Source: Kangsaoukella pontilimi (lineage in GTDB: Bacteria; Pseudomonadota; Alphaproteobacteria; Rhodobacterales; Rhodobacteraceae). Taken from it: a stretch of 64,000 nucleotides of DNA. Made by a program: the position numbers and the translations under genes. The DNA lies in NCBI RefSeq assembly GCF_009830125.1, contig NZ_WUPT01000001.1, positions 1,736,001 to 1,800,000 of the forward strand, given 5' to 3'. The notes under the pieces were generated by a model. The model made no database searches and was not told where the DNA came from. It worked only from the letters and a program-made list of their open reading frames with translations. This document shows, piece by piece, positions 17,638 to 26,704 of the stretch (position 1 is its first letter; each line of letters begins with the position of its first letter).

Positions 17638-18795
17638 ATGGCCAGTAACAATGGCGGACCTTGGGGCGGCGGTGGCGGTGGCAACCGTGGCGGCTCCGGC
17701 GGAAATGGCGATGACCGGCGACCGGGTCGGCGTCCGGGACAGGACACACCCCAGATCCCGGAAATCGACGAGATCATGAAAAAGGGCCAAGAACAGCTCA
17801 AGGTGCTGATGGGTGGCCGTGGCGGCCGCAATGGCGGCTCGGGCGGCAATGGCGGCGGCGACGGACCGCGCCTCACGCGCGGCACCGTTGGGCTCGGGCT
17901 TCTGGCACTGGCAGCGCTCTGGGCTTTTTCATCCTTCTACACGGTCCGCCCGGAAGAACGCTCGGTCGAGCTCTTCTTGGGTGAATTCAGCGCCGTCGGC
18001 GATCCGGGCCTGAACTTCGCCCCCTGGCCGCTTGTGACCTACGAAGTCATCCCCGTGACCCGCGAACAGTCGGAAGAGATCGGCATGGGTCGCTCCGGCT
18101 CTTCCGGCGGCGACGGGCTGATGCTGACGACGGATGAAAACATCGTCGACATCGACTTCCAGGTCGTCTGGAACATTAACAACCCGGCCGACTATCTGTT
18201 CAACCTGCGTGACGGTCCGCAAACCGTGCGCGCCGTGTCTGAATCGGCCATGCGCGAGATCGTCGCCGGGTCCGAACTGGCCCCCCTTCTCAACCGTGAC
18301 CGCGCCGCAACGGCGCAGCGCGCCGAGGAGCTGATCCAGTCGACCCTCGACAGCTATCAGGCCGGCATCAATGTCGTCCGCGTCAACCTGAACAAGGCCG
18401 ACCCGCCGCGCGAGGTGATCGACGCCTTCCGCGACGTGCAGGCGGCGGAACAGGAACGCGACCGGCTCGAACGTCAGGCCGACGCCTACGCCAACCGGGT
18501 TCTGGCCGGTGCGCGTGGTGAAGCCGCGCAGATCCTCGAAGAATCCGAGGGCTATCGCGCCAGGGTCGTGAACGAGGCTCAGGGTGAGGCCAGCCGCTTC
18601 ACCGCGGTTCTGAATGAATACGAACAGGCGCCGGAGGTGACCCGCCGCCGTCTCTACATCGAAACGATCGAGCGCGTGCTCGGGGGCGTGGACAAGATCA
18701 TCCTCGACGAAAATGCGGGCGGATCGGGCGGTCAGGGTGTTGTGCCCTACCTGCCGCTGAACGAACTGCGTCGCGGCACGCAGGGAGGTAACTGA
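17638..18795 (+). CDS. hflK: FtsH protease modulator HflK
   Basis: A 385-residue inner-membrane SPFH (band 7) protein that, with HflC, cages the FtsH protease. It starts at the ATG at 17638 with GAGGGA upstream. A Gly/Asn-rich N-terminus (residues 1-80, two GGRGGxxGG-type patches) precedes one membrane segment (GLGLLALAALWAFSSFYTV). The SPFH domain (VRPEERSVELFLGEF onward) comes next, then a long Glu/Arg/Gln-rich coiled coil (QAAEQERDRLERQADAYANR). It is one base from hflC. Confidence 0.95.
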   Translation: MASNNGGPWGGGGGGNRGGSGGNGDDRRPGRRPGQDTPQIPEIDEIMKKGQEQLKVLMGGRGGRNGGSGGNGGGDGPRLTRGTVGLGLLALAALWAFSSFYTVRPEERSVELFLGEFSAVGDPGLNFAPWPLVTYEVIPVTREQSEEIGMGRSGSSGGDGLMLTTDENIVDIDFQVVWNINNPADYLFNLRDGPQTVRAVSESAMREIVAGSELAPLLNRDRAATAQRAEELIQSTLDSYQAGINVVRVNLNKADPPREVIDAFRDVQAAEQERDRLERQADAYANRVLAGARGEAAQILEESEGYRARVVNEAQGEASRFTAVLNEYEQAPEVTRRRLYIETIERVLGGVDKIILDENAGGSGGQGVVPYLPLNELRRGTQGGN

Positions 18796-18796
18796 T

Positions 18797-19696
18797 ATGC
18801 GCAGTGTAACAGCGCTTCTCATCGTGGCCGTCCTGGCCATTGTCGGCGTCCTTTCCTCGATTTTCATCGTGGACGAGCGTGAAAAGGCTCTCGTCCTTCA
18901 GTTCGGTCAGATCCGGGCGGTGAAGCAGGAACCGGGTCTCGCCTTCAAGATTCCCTTCATTCAGGAAGTTGTCCGGTACGACGACCGCATCCTGTCGCTC
19001 GACACGCCCGCCATCGAGGTCACGCCCTCGGACGACCGGCGTCTTGTCGTGGACGCCTTTGCGCGCTACCGGATCGCGGACGTGGTCCAGTTCCGCGAGG
19101 CGGTGGGCCCCGGCGGCACGCGCCTTGCAGAAGACCGTCTTGCCGACATCCTGAACGACAACATCCGCTCGGTCCTTGGTGCTGAGGGTGTGACGTCGAA
19201 CACGATCCTGTCGGAAGAGCGCTCCGCCCTGATGAACCGTATCCGCGTGCTGGCAGACAGCCGTGCGCAGGCCCTCGGCCTCGACGTGGTGGACGTGCGT
19301 CTCAAGCAGACCAACCTGCCCGAGCAGAACCTCGCCGCCACCTTCGACCGGATGCGCGCCGAGCGTGAGCGTGAAGCGACCGACGAGCGCGCCCGAGGCG
19401 AGGAAGCCGCGCAGCGTATCCGCGCACAGGCCGACCGTACCGTGGTCGAGCTTGTCTCGGAGGCACGCCGCGAATCCGAGATCGTCCGCGGTGAGGCCGA
19501 TGCCGAGCGGAACGCGATCTTTGCCGAAGCCTATGGTGCCGACGAGGATTTCTTCCGCTTCTACCGCTCGCTTGCAGCCTATGAGCGTGCGCTGCAGGGG
19601 CAGAACTCCACCATGGTCATCACACCCGACAGCGAGTTCTTCGAATTCCTCGACGGTGCCGGTCTGTCGTCCGGCGTGACCCCGTCCGGCAACTAA
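18797..19696 (+). CDS. hflC: FtsH protease modulator HflC
   Basis: A 299-residue partner of HflK in the inner membrane. The N-terminal membrane anchor is ALLIVAVLAIVGVLSSIFIV. The band 7 domain begins DEREKALVLQFGQIRAV. The conserved LDVVDVRLKQTNLPEQN leads into the coiled coil RMRAEREREATDERARGEEA. Its usual C-terminal part DSEFFEFL is present. No degP gene follows, unlike the common hflK-hflC-degP order in alphaproteobacteria. Confidence 0.95.
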   Translation: MRSVTALLIVAVLAIVGVLSSIFIVDEREKALVLQFGQIRAVKQEPGLAFKIPFIQEVVRYDDRILSLDTPAIEVTPSDDRRLVVDAFARYRIADVVQFREAVGPGGTRLAEDRLADILNDNIRSVLGAEGVTSNTILSEERSALMNRIRVLADSRAQALGLDVVDVRLKQTNLPEQNLAATFDRMRAEREREATDERARGEEAAQRIRAQADRTVVELVSEARRESEIVRGEADAERNAIFAEAYGADEDFFRFYRSLAAYERALQGQNSTMVITPDSEFFEFLDGAGLSSGVTPSGN

Positions 19697-19717
19697 GGCC
19701 AGAGGAGCGGCCTTCGG

Positions 19718-19906
19718 ATGACGGTCCTCCTCCTAGGCATCGGACTTGTACTCGTCTTCGAGGGGCTGGTGTTCGCACTGGCCCCTTCGCGTTTGGAAGA
19801 GCTGATCAAGGTGATCGCGGAGACGCCGATCGAGACACGCCGCGCCATTGGGCTCGCCGCCGTGGCGCTTGGTGTTCTGCTGGTCTGGGTGTCGGGCGCT
19901 ATCTGA
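19718..19906 (+). CDS. DUF2065 small membrane protein
   Basis: A 62-residue protein with two membrane segments (VLLLGIGLVLVFEGLVFAL and AIGLAAVALGVLLVWVSG) joined by SRLEELIKVIAETP. This is the pattern of the DUF2065 family, which is commonly found directly after hflC. It lies 21 bases downstream of hflC on the same strand. Its role is unknown, though the context suggests membrane quality control. Confidence 0.85.
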   Translation: MTVLLLGIGLVLVFEGLVFALAPSRLEELIKVIAETPIETRRAIGLAAVALGVLLVWVSGAI

Positions 19907-19917
19907 GCGCGACGGCC

Positions 19918-20181
19918 TTAGTGGCCGCCATCGTCCTGCGGCTGCGACGAGATCGCCGCGACCGGAATGTCCGCGCCGGCCGCATATTTGTCCAACAGCT
20001 TATGGCCCCGGATTTCGGCCTTGCGGATGCGCATGGCGGTGGCAAAAGCCTCTTGCAGCGTGGGCGAAGACGCCCCGACCTCATCCGAGATCCGCTTCTC
20101 GATCGTCTCGTCGCCGGTTCGCTCGATCTGCTCGAGCGTCCGTTTCGCAAGACCGTTCGCCACTTCTTCCAGCATCGACAT
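19918..20181 (-). CDS. small unknown helical protein
   Basis: An 87-residue, highly charged protein (MLEEVANGLAKRTLEQIER then TLQEAFATAMRIRKAEIRGH) predicted to be mostly helical and cytoplasmic. It ends in QPQDDGGH. A second ATG two codons downstream is an equally good start. The gene converges on the DUF2065 gene with an 11-base gap. No family or function is recognised. It looks coding by codon bias and lack of a better frame on either strand. Confidence 0.6.
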   Translation of the reverse strand: MSMLEEVANGLAKRTLEQIERTGDETIEKRISDEVGASSPTLQEAFATAMRIRKAEIRGHKLLDKYAAGADIPVAAISSQPQDDGGH

Positions 20182-20342
20182 CGTGAAATCTGCCTCGATC
20201 CGCCTAAGTTCGGGGTGATATAGCCCCCTCGCAGACAGGAGGCGAGACGTTTGAAGGCGTTTTCCACCCGCCGATGCCGCGAAGGGACATCTTCGCGACA
20301 GGCGGGTAGCGGATAAGGCTTTCGAGCAACAAGGGAACGGAC

Positions 20343-21716
20343 ATGTTTCTCTCGGTATTCGATATGTTCAAAATCGGCGTCGGCCCCTCCTCGTCGCATA
20401 CGATGGGGCCGATGGTGGCCGCAGCGCGGTTCCTCGACCGGCTCCGCGCCTCGCCGTTCGAGCCACGCGGCCTCAGCGCTTCGCTCCACGGGTCGCTTGC
20501 ATTCACCGGCGTCGGCCATGCGACCGACCGGGCGGTGATCCTGGGCCTTGCCGGTTTCCTGCCAGAAACCTACGACCGGGAGGCCGCCGAGCAGGCCCTT
20601 AAAGACATTCGCGCGACTGGAACGGTCTCTCCCGAAGGCTTCGGAAGGCTCCGTTTCGACCCCGAACAAGACCTGACCTTCGACTACGGCCCCGCTCTTC
20701 CGGGTCATCCGAATGGTCTGATCCTGAACGCGCTCGACGCCGAAGGCGACGTAATCCTGCAGGAAACATACTATTCCGTGGGCGGTGGCTTCGTTCTGAC
20801 TGACGCGGAACTGGCCGCGGGCAAGGATACCGATGACGGCCCGCCCGTCCCCTACCCGTTCAAAACCGCCGCGGAGATGCTGGAGATGTGCCGCGACGCG
20901 GGCGCCTCTATCGCCGAACTGAAACGCAGGAACGAACTCACCCGCCGGGACGCCGCGACGCTCGACCGGGGCATGGCGCGCATATGGGAGGTCATGAAGG
21001 GCTGCATGGACAACGGGCTAGCCAGCGACGGTGTCCTGCCCGGCGGACTGAACGTCAAGCGACGCGCCGCCGCAATCGCCCGCAGCCTGAAGGCCGAGCG
21101 CGGGCTTAACCTGCAGGCGCCCCATGTGATCAATGACTGGATCAGCACCTACGCCATGGCCGTGAACGAGGAAAATGCCGCCGGCGGGCAAGTTGTGACC
21201 GCCCCCACCAATGGCGCGGCAGGCGTGATCCCCGCGACGATCCGCTACTGGCTGGACCACATGCCGGGCGCATCCGAAGCGCGGCTGGGGGACTTCCTTC
21301 TGACCGCCGCGGCCATCGGCGGGCTTGTGAAGTTCAACGCCTCGATTTCTGGCGCGGAATGCGGCTGCCAGGCCGAAGTGGGTTCAGCCTCGGCCATGGC
21401 GGCGGCGGGACTTGCCGCTGTGATGGGCGGTACGCCCGAGCAGATCGAAAACGCCGCCGAAATCGCGCTGGAACATCATCTCGGCATGACCTGCGACCCC
21501 GTACGCGGCCTGGTCCAGGTGCCCTGCATCGAGCGGAACGGGCTCGGCGCGATCAAGGCGGTCTCCGCGGCCTCGCTCGCCATGCGGGGCGACGGCACCC
21601 ATTTCGTGCCGCTCGACGCCGCCATCGAGACTATGCGCCAGACCGGTCAGGATATGAGCGAGAAATACAAGGAGACCGCTCTCGGCGGCCTCGCCGTCAA
21701 CGTTCCGAATTGCTGA
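20343..21716 (+). CDS. sdaA: L-serine ammonia-lyase, iron-sulfur type, single chain
   Basis: A 457-residue cytoplasmic enzyme converting L-serine to pyruvate and ammonia. The N-terminal beta domain starts [20 protein letters not shown]. The alpha domain has [20 protein letters not shown] and the cluster cysteines in [18 protein letters not shown] plus [16 protein letters not shown]. The C-terminal [10 protein letters not shown] ends in the usual cysteine tail. The length agrees with the one-chain type II family. It is a monocistronic unit followed by paired hairpin repeats. Confidence 0.95.
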   Translation: MFLSVFDMFKIGVGPSSSHTMGPMVAAARFLDRLRASPFEPRGLSASLHGSLAFTGVGHATDRAVILGLAGFLPETYDREAAEQALKDIRATGTVSPEGFGRLRFDPEQDLTFDYGPALPGHPNGLILNALDAEGDVILQETYYSVGGGFVLTDAELAAGKDTDDGPPVPYPFKTAAEMLEMCRDAGASIAELKRRNELTRRDAATLDRGMARIWEVMKGCMDNGLASDGVLPGGLNVKRRAAAIARSLKAERGLNLQAPHVINDWISTYAMAVNEENAAGGQVVTAPTNGAAGVIPATIRYWLDHMPGASEARLGDFLLTAAAIGGLVKFNASISGAECGCQAEVGSASAMAAAGLAAVMGGTPEQIENAAEIALEHHLGMTCDPVRGLVQVPCIERNGLGAIKAVSAASLAMRGDGTHFVPLDAAIETMRQTGQDMSEKYKETALGGLAVNVPNC

Positions 21717-21725
21717 TTGCGTGTG

Positions 21726-21790
21726 AGGGGGCTCTGCCCCCGTCGCCCTTCGGGCGCCTCCCCCGGGATATTTCCGAACAGGCGAAGACA
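21726..21790 (-). repeat. intergenic hairpin repeat, copy 1
   Basis: Contains the perfect hairpin GGGGGC-TCT-GCCCCC (21727-21741), a second small hairpin CGCCCTTCGGGCG, then CCCCCGGGATATTTCCGAA. On the minus strand it reads CTTCGCCTGTTCGGAAATATCC, followed by the G-rich hairpin. That is the same order as copies at 21803 and 38141. It probably also ends sdaA transcription. Confidence 0.65.
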
Positions 21791-21802
21791 ATTTGAGTCA
21801 AA

Positions 21803-21870
21803 TTTTCTTCTTTGGGTCTGGAAATCCCGGGGTGAATTGGCCGGAGGCCAAGAGGGGCAGAGCCCCTCGG
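21803..21870 (+). repeat. intergenic hairpin repeat, copy 2
   Basis: Reads TTTTCTTCTTTGGGTCTGG, AAATCCCGGGG, a GGCCGGAGGCC hairpin and the perfect GAGGGGC-AGA-GCCCCTC hairpin (21852-21868). It is inverted relative to copy 1, and the pair sits tail to tail between sdaA and nusB. It may act as the nusB-side terminator. Confidence 0.65.
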
Positions 21871-21875
21871 CCGCC

Positions 21876-22334
21876 TCAGAACGCGTCCGGCCGGGCGTCT
21901 CGCGCCATGTGATCCAGAACCGCGTTCACGAAACGGGGTTCGCGGCCATCAGGAAAGAAAGCCTTGGCCACGTCCACGAACTCGGTAATCACGACCTTCG
22001 GCGGCGCATCGCCCTCGATAAGCTCCGCGCCTGCGGCGCGAAACAGCGCCCTGAGCGTCGGATCGATCCTGTCGATGGGCCATTTCGCAACAAGCGCACG
22101 ATCGGTCATGCGGTCGATCTTGGCCTGCCAGTTCACCGCGTCATCGACCAGTTTCCGAAACAGGTCCACATCGCCCTCGGCGAGCTCCTCGCCGTCGATC
22201 TCGGCCCCGAAACGGAAGTCCTCGAACTCGCGCTCGACCGCCGGTGCCGACTGCCCGGACGCCTCCATCTGGAACAGAGCCTGAACCGCGTAGAGCCGCG
22301 CGGCTGATTTCATCTGTCTGGATGCGGTCGTCAT
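21876..22334 (-). CDS. nusB: transcription antitermination factor NusB
   Basis: A 152-residue all-helical RNA-binding protein that joins NusE in rRNA antitermination complexes. The N-terminal RQMKSAARLYAVQALFQME and the central DRALVAKWPIDRIDPTLRAL are family hallmarks, and VVITEFVDVAKAFFPDGREPRFVNAVLD closes the fold in the usual way. The start overlaps the ribH stop (ATGA). The ribH-nusB pairing is widespread in proteobacteria. It is the last gene of the riboflavin operon. Confidence 0.95.
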   Translation of the reverse strand: MTTASRQMKSAARLYAVQALFQMEASGQSAPAVEREFEDFRFGAEIDGEELAEGDVDLFRKLVDDAVNWQAKIDRMTDRALVAKWPIDRIDPTLRALFRAAGAELIEGDAPPKVVITEFVDVAKAFFPDGREPRFVNAVLDHMARDARPDAF

Positions 22335-22873
22335 GCGGTGTCGCCGCCTCCGGTCTTGCCCGCAAGCAGAATGTCGTCCGCGCCGAAGCCCACCGGCTTC
22401 CTGGAGCCGCCGAAGCGGCGCGCCAAAGCGATGAGATGCAGCGCCGCCGCCGACGCGCCGCCTGCCGTGTCGAGACGCGACGCGTCGGCGCGTTCTTCCG
22501 CCTGCTCCATGTTCTCGACCGTGATGATTCCGTTGCCGATGGCCGCGCCCTGCAGTCCGAGCAACATGATGCCCTCTGCGGATTGGTTTACCACCACGTC
22601 ATAGTGGCTCGTCCGGCCCCGGATCACGCAGCCGAGTGCGACGAAGCCGTCATAGTTCGACATGCGATGCGCCAACGCGATGGCCGATGGAATTTCCAGG
22701 CTTCCGGGCACTTCGATCGTCTCGTGAACCGCGCCCGCCCGCTCCAGCACGCCACGGGCCGAGGCGAGTTGCTGCTCGGAGATGGACTTGTAGTAAGGCG
22801 CGATCACGATCGCCACCTTGACCGCGCGGTCGAAGCTGGGAAGCCCCAGGTCGTTATCGGAATGTCCGGCCAT
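22331..22873 (-). CDS. ribH: 6,7-dimethyl-8-ribityllumazine synthase
   Basis: A 180-residue enzyme forming lumazine from dihydroxybutanone phosphate and the ribitylamino-pyrimidine, the step before riboflavin synthase. Motifs: VPGSLEIPSAIALAHRM, the phosphate and catalytic loop GCVIRGRTSHYDVV, and NGIITVENMEQAEERAD. An extra C-terminal tail of about 20 residues (RKPVGFGADDILLAGKTGGG) extends beyond the usual end. ATGA-type overlaps join it to ribB upstream and nusB downstream. Confidence 0.95.
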   Translation of the reverse strand: MAGHSDNDLGLPSFDRAVKVAIVIAPYYKSISEQQLASARGVLERAGAVHETIEVPGSLEIPSAIALAHRMSNYDGFVALGCVIRGRTSHYDVVVNQSAEGIMLLGLQGAAIGNGIITVENMEQAEERADASRLDTAGGASAAALHLIALARRFGGSRKPVGFGADDILLAGKTGGGDTA

Positions 22874-23997
22874 TATCCAATCTCCGAAATCTTGCGGGTG
22901 CCGACGATTTCCAGCCCATAGGCCTCAAGGCCGACGACGCGCGGTTGCGGCGAATTCGTCAGAAGGACCAGTTTCGACAGCCCGAGCGACGACAGAATCT
23001 GCGCCCCCAGACCGTACTGACGGAGCGTCTGCGGCGAGGTCGCGTCGTCCGTCTTCAGCTTCATAGTGGTGTCGCGCAGGAGGATCAGAGCACCGCGCCC
23101 CTCGGCGGCAATCAGCTCCATGGCATCCCCGAATTCCGCCGCGCGGCCTTTCGGGCCAAGGCCAACGACATCCAGCATCGGGTCGAGCGCGTGCATCCGG
23201 ACGAGGCAGGGCTCGTCGCCCGTGACGTCGCCCTTCACGAGCGCGATGTGCTCGTCGCCATGAGCCGTATCGGTGAAGATGCGCAACTGCCACTCACCGC
23301 CGAATTCCGAGGTGACCGTGCTTTCCCGTGTGACAGCAACCAGGTTGTCGTGGCGTCTGCGATACGCGATCAGGTCGCTGATGGTGCCGATCTTCAGGCT
23401 GTGGCGCTGAGCGAAGGCCACGAGGTCCGGCAGACGACTCATCGTACCGTCGTCGTTCATGATCTCGCAGATCACACCGGACGGGTTCAGACCGGCCAGC
23501 CGCGCGACATCCACTGCCGCTTCGGTATGACCCGCGCGGACAAGGACCCCACCCTCGCGTGCGCGGAGTGGAAAGATATGGCCCGGTGTCGCGATATCGG
23601 CGGCGGTTTTTCCGGAATCGATCGCCACGGCGACGGTCCGGGCGCGGTCATGCGCCGAGATGCCCGTGGTCACGCCTTCGCGCGCCTCGATCGAGATGGT
23701 GAAGGCGGTCTCGTGACGGGACGAGTTCTGCGAGGACATGAGCTGCAGACCCAGCGCGTCGCACCGCTCGGCCGGCAGGCTGAGGCAGATCAGACCGCGT
23801 CCGTAGGTGGCCATGAAATTGATTGCTTCGGGCGTCGCCATCTGGGCGGGGATGACAAGGTCGCCCTCGTTCTCTCGGTCCTCGTGGTCGACCAGAATGA
23901 ACATGCGCCCATTGCGGGCGTCTTCGAGAATTTCCTCGACCGACGAGATGGCGTCGCGCCAGTTTTCCTCGACTTCACCGGCTTTTTCGAAAGACAT
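22873..23997 (-). CDS. ribB: 3,4-dihydroxy-2-butanone-4-phosphate synthase with a degenerate GTP cyclohydrolase II half
   Basis: A 374-residue RibBA-type fusion. The RibB half (about 10-215) is intact, with [54 protein letters not shown] and [12 protein letters not shown]. The RibA half keeps the fold start (HIALVKGD) and end ([10 protein letters not shown]). It lacks the zinc cysteines, since [15 protein letters not shown] stands where SECxTGD...RCDCG is expected. The active-site RQEGRNIGL is replaced by [11 protein letters not shown]. It should therefore make dihydroxybutanone phosphate but not open GTP. A separate ribA is predicted elsewhere. The start at 23997 is the first ATG consistent with the family. 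Confidence 0.93.
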   Translation of the reverse strand: MSFEKAGEVEENWRDAISSVEEILEDARNGRMFILVDHEDRENEGDLVIPAQMATPEAINFMATYGRGLICLSLPAERCDALGLQLMSSQNSSRHETAFTISIEAREGVTTGISAHDRARTVAVAIDSGKTAADIATPGHIFPLRAREGGVLVRAGHTEAAVDVARLAGLNPSGVICEIMNDDGTMSRLPDLVAFAQRHSLKIGTISDLIAYRRRHDNLVAVTRESTVTSEFGGEWQLRIFTDTAHGDEHIALVKGDVTGDEPCLVRMHALDPMLDVVGLGPKGRAAEFGDAMELIAAEGRGALILLRDTTMKLKTDDATSPQTLRQYGLGAQILSSLGLSKLVLLTNSPQPRVVGLEAYGLEIVGTRKISEIG

Positions 23998-24069
23998 GGT
24001 ACGGCTAATCCCTGAGCAGGCGTTCAGGCCGCCCGCATAGCCCAAGGTCCGGCCAATGGCCAGAGCCAG

Positions 24070-24624
24070 TCAGCGTGACGCGAAGTAGCGGTCGGCCTTG
24101 ATGAAGCCGGCCAGCCGGCCCGCCGCGACCCAGTCTCTTTCCAGATGCGTGGCACCGATGACGACGACACCGTCGGCCGGAACTGCACCGCGCAGATCGG
24201 CAAGCGCGCCACCCGTCTCGCGCCAGGAACTGGCAATGCCGGGCGCACGCGCAGCACGTATGAAGACCGGGTGCCGTTCGCGAAAGGTGTGCGGGTCGAT
24301 GGGCGGTTGCACCATCGCAAGCAGGTCCGCGCCGCGCACCGCCTGCACCGTCGCGTCGCGCTCTTCGGGAATGTTCAGGTCTCTCAGTGCAGCAAGCGCA
24401 TTGGTCGAGAAGAGAAGCGCCACGATATCCCTGCCCGTCGCGGCGCGGATACCGGCATAGGAGGCATAGTCGATCCCCAATTCACGGGCGCGGCGCACGC
24501 GCCGCCGCGCGACTTCGAGCGGCAATTTGGGCAAGAGGTCCGCGCGCGCCCGCGTCCAGGCATAGCGCCGCCAGGCGCGGCCTTTCTCCATTGTGGGGCC
24601 GTTATTGTGACCGATACCCGCCAT
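24070..24624 (-). CDS. unknown protein within the riboflavin operon
   Basis: A 184-residue protein lying between ribE and ribB on the same strand, three bases after ribE. It starts with MAGIGHNNGP, a short N-terminal tag seen on many unrelated alphaproteobacterial proteins. A helical, Arg-rich body follows (RVRRARELGIDYASYAGIRA), and then a Rossmann-like C-terminal part ending VVVIGATHLERDWVAAGRLAGF. DLLAMVQPPIDPHTFRERHPVF and FIRAARAPG look like a single compact domain. No catalytic pattern is recognised. The operon position suggests flavin metabolism but proves nothing. Confidence 0.7.
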   Translation of the reverse strand: MAGIGHNNGPTMEKGRAWRRYAWTRARADLLPKLPLEVARRRVRRARELGIDYASYAGIRAATGRDIVALLFSTNALAALRDLNIPEERDATVQAVRGADLLAMVQPPIDPHTFRERHPVFIRAARAPGIASSWRETGGALADLRGAVPADGVVVIGATHLERDWVAAGRLAGFIKADRYFASR

Positions 24625-24627
24625 GGC

Positions 24628-25227
24628 TTACGCTCCCCATTCCCGCAGCCGCGCGACGTATCGCGCGAGCGTGTCGATTTCCAGATTGATCCGGTCGCCT
24701 TCCTTGACTGCACCCCATGTCGTGACGGCCTTGGTGTGAGGGATGATGTTGACGCCAAAGCGCGCGCCCTCCACTTCGTTCACCGTCAGGGACGCGCCGT
24801 TCAGCGCCACCGAGCCTTTGGGCGCGATGAACGGGGCCAGTGCCTCGGGCGCTTCGAAGGTCATCCGGGTGCTGTCGCCCTCGTCCCGGAGCGACACCAG
24901 CGTCGCAACGCCGTCCACATGGCCGGACACGATATGCCCGCCCAGTTCGTCTCCGACCTTGAGCGCACGCTCGAGATTGACGGCACGACCAAGCGTCCAG
25001 GTATCGAGGTTCGTTTTCGAGACACTTTCGGCAGAGATCTGTACTTCGAACCAGTTCCGCGGCTCGCGTCCCATGGACACCACCGTCAGGCAGACACCGT
25101 CGCAGGCGATGGAGGCGCCGATGTCGATGGAATCGACATCGTAGTCGGTTGCGATCCGCGCTGTCAGGTCGCCGGCCTGCTCCAGATGGATGATTTCTCC
25201 GACGTCGGTGATGATGCCCGTGAACAT
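24628..25227 (-). CDS. ribE: riboflavin synthase
   Basis: A 199-residue enzyme that disproportionates two lumazines to riboflavin. It has the two internally similar barrels: MFTGIITDVGEI at the start, IACDGVCLTVV, and in the second half GHIVSGHVDGVATL and SVALNGASLTVNEV. The start at 25227 (family-typical MFTG) has AAGGGCGGC upstream. The longer frame to 25632 runs into the divergent capsule gene and is spurious. No FMN riboswitch consensus is visible in the 100 bases before it. Confidence 0.95.
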   Translation of the reverse strand: MFTGIITDVGEIIHLEQAGDLTARIATDYDVDSIDIGASIACDGVCLTVVSMGREPRNWFEVQISAESVSKTNLDTWTLGRAVNLERALKVGDELGGHIVSGHVDGVATLVSLRDEGDSTRMTFEAPEALAPFIAPKGSVALNGASLTVNEVEGARFGVNIIPHTKAVTTWGAVKEGDRINLEIDTLARYVARLREWGA

Positions 25228-25329
25228 GGTGCCGCCCTTCTGGTCCTTCCCTGCCGGGGTAATGCCAATGCGGGCCTCAGGCAAGCAAAGCGACGTGACG
25301 CGCGCGCCTCGTCCGCGTATTGAAAGGCG

Positions 25330-26607
25330 ATGGCACAGCGTCGCTTTCTCTTTCTTCAGGGCCCACACGGTCCCTTCTTCGCGTCCCTCGCCCGTCAGCT
25401 TGTCGCTGCCGGGGCCGAGGTGGGGCGGATCGGCGTGACGCTTGGCGACCGGATCTTCTGGGGCCGCCTGCCCGGATACGAACGCTTCGACGGTGGGCCC
25501 GAGGATTGGGAGAACACGCTTCGCGACCGGATCGCGCGCGACGGGATCACCGATATCGTCTGCTACGGAGCGAGCCGCCCGCTTCACGCAACCGCGCGAG
25601 GGGTGGCCGAGGCCCTTGGCCTGACTTTTCACGTATTCGAAGAGGGGTACCTCCGTCCCTACTGGATCACCTACGAGCGGGGCGGCACCAACGCCGGTTC
25701 ACGTCTTATGGAGATCAGTCTGACCGAGATGTCGGACGCCCTTGCCCACCGTCCGGGTCACCTGCGTGCGGCACCGGACCGATGGGGGGCGATGCGACAG
25801 CACATCTTCTGGGGCGCGGTCTACCATTTCCTTCTTTTGGTCGGAGAGCGTTGGCATCCGGGCTACAGACCGCACCGTCAGCCCGGCCCCAAAGGCGAAT
25901 TCGCACTTTATATCAATCACCTGACGACACTGCCCTGGCGTCGCCTGCAACGTCGTATCGTGACCTGGCGCATTCGGAACGGCCGTTTCCCCTACCATGT
26001 GGTCCTCTGCCAACTGGCCCATGACGCGAACTTCCGCGATCATTCCGACATCCCGTCTCAGGCCGCCTTCCTGATGCAAGTCTTCAACGGCTTCGCCCAT
26101 GGCGCGCCACGGCATCACCACCTCGTGATCAAGGCGCACCCACTGGAAGACGGGCGAGAGCCTCTACCGCCGCTCATCGCCGACCTGACACGCCGTCACG
26201 GGCTTCGGGGCCGGGTTCATCTCGTCACCGGTGGAAAGCTCGCCAATCTGCTCGATCGCGCGGCATCGGCTGTAACCGTAAACTCGACCGCCGCCGAGCA
26301 GGCGCTCTGGCGCGGACTGCCGCTGAGGGCACTTGGCCGCGCCATCTACGACCGGCCCGAATTTGCTTCTGGTCAGTCTCTTGCCGCCTTTTTTGCCGAC
26401 CCCGTCGCGCCCGACCACGAGGCATATCTGACCTATCGTCAGTACCTTTTGGCGACGTCACAGGTGCATGGCGGTTTCTATTCAGCGCGCGGCAGGAAAG
26501 AGGCGCTTCGCCGGGTGCCGGACATGATGCTGAGCCCGCGCGACCCTTATGAAAAACTGGCTCAAAGCCCTGCGTCCGACAGGCAACAGTTGCATATCGT
26601 CGCCTAA
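25330..26607 (+). CDS. kpsS: capsule polysaccharide export/Kdo-transferase protein KpsS
   Basis: A 425-residue cytoplasmic protein of the capsule synthesis family. The KpsS start FLFLQGPHGPFFASLARQL, the central FEEGYLRPYWITYERGG, the phosphate-binding FALYINHLTTLPWR and a late TVNSTAAEQALWRGLPLRALG motif are all recognisable. KpsS adds the first Kdo to the lipid terminus of group 2 capsules and KpsC extends it. It diverges from ribE by about 100 bases and heads a three-gene capsule block. The C-terminus overlaps no other gene. Confidence 0.9.
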   Translation: MAQRRFLFLQGPHGPFFASLARQLVAAGAEVGRIGVTLGDRIFWGRLPGYERFDGGPEDWENTLRDRIARDGITDIVCYGASRPLHATARGVAEALGLTFHVFEEGYLRPYWITYERGGTNAGSRLMEISLTEMSDALAHRPGHLRAAPDRWGAMRQHIFWGAVYHFLLLVGERWHPGYRPHRQPGPKGEFALYINHLTTLPWRRLQRRIVTWRIRNGRFPYHVVLCQLAHDANFRDHSDIPSQAAFLMQVFNGFAHGAPRHHHLVIKAHPLEDGREPLPPLIADLTRRHGLRGRVHLVTGGKLANLLDRAASAVTVNSTAAEQALWRGLPLRALGRAIYDRPEFASGQSLAAFFADPVAPDHEAYLTYRQYLLATSQVHGGFYSARGRKEALRRVPDMMLSPRDPYEKLAQSPASDRQQLHIVA

Positions 26608-26704
26608 GGCCCCGGAAATTTTCTGGAAAACGAGACTGCGCGCGACTAGCATCTCAGCAAAACAGGCCGAGGCAGGCAAAAAACAAGGTCGAGGAGACCG
26701 AGCA

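Noticed and set aside
25228-25329. An FMN riboswitch upstream of ribE
   Set aside because: The conserved riboswitch blocks were not found, and the space to the divergent kpsS gene is too short.
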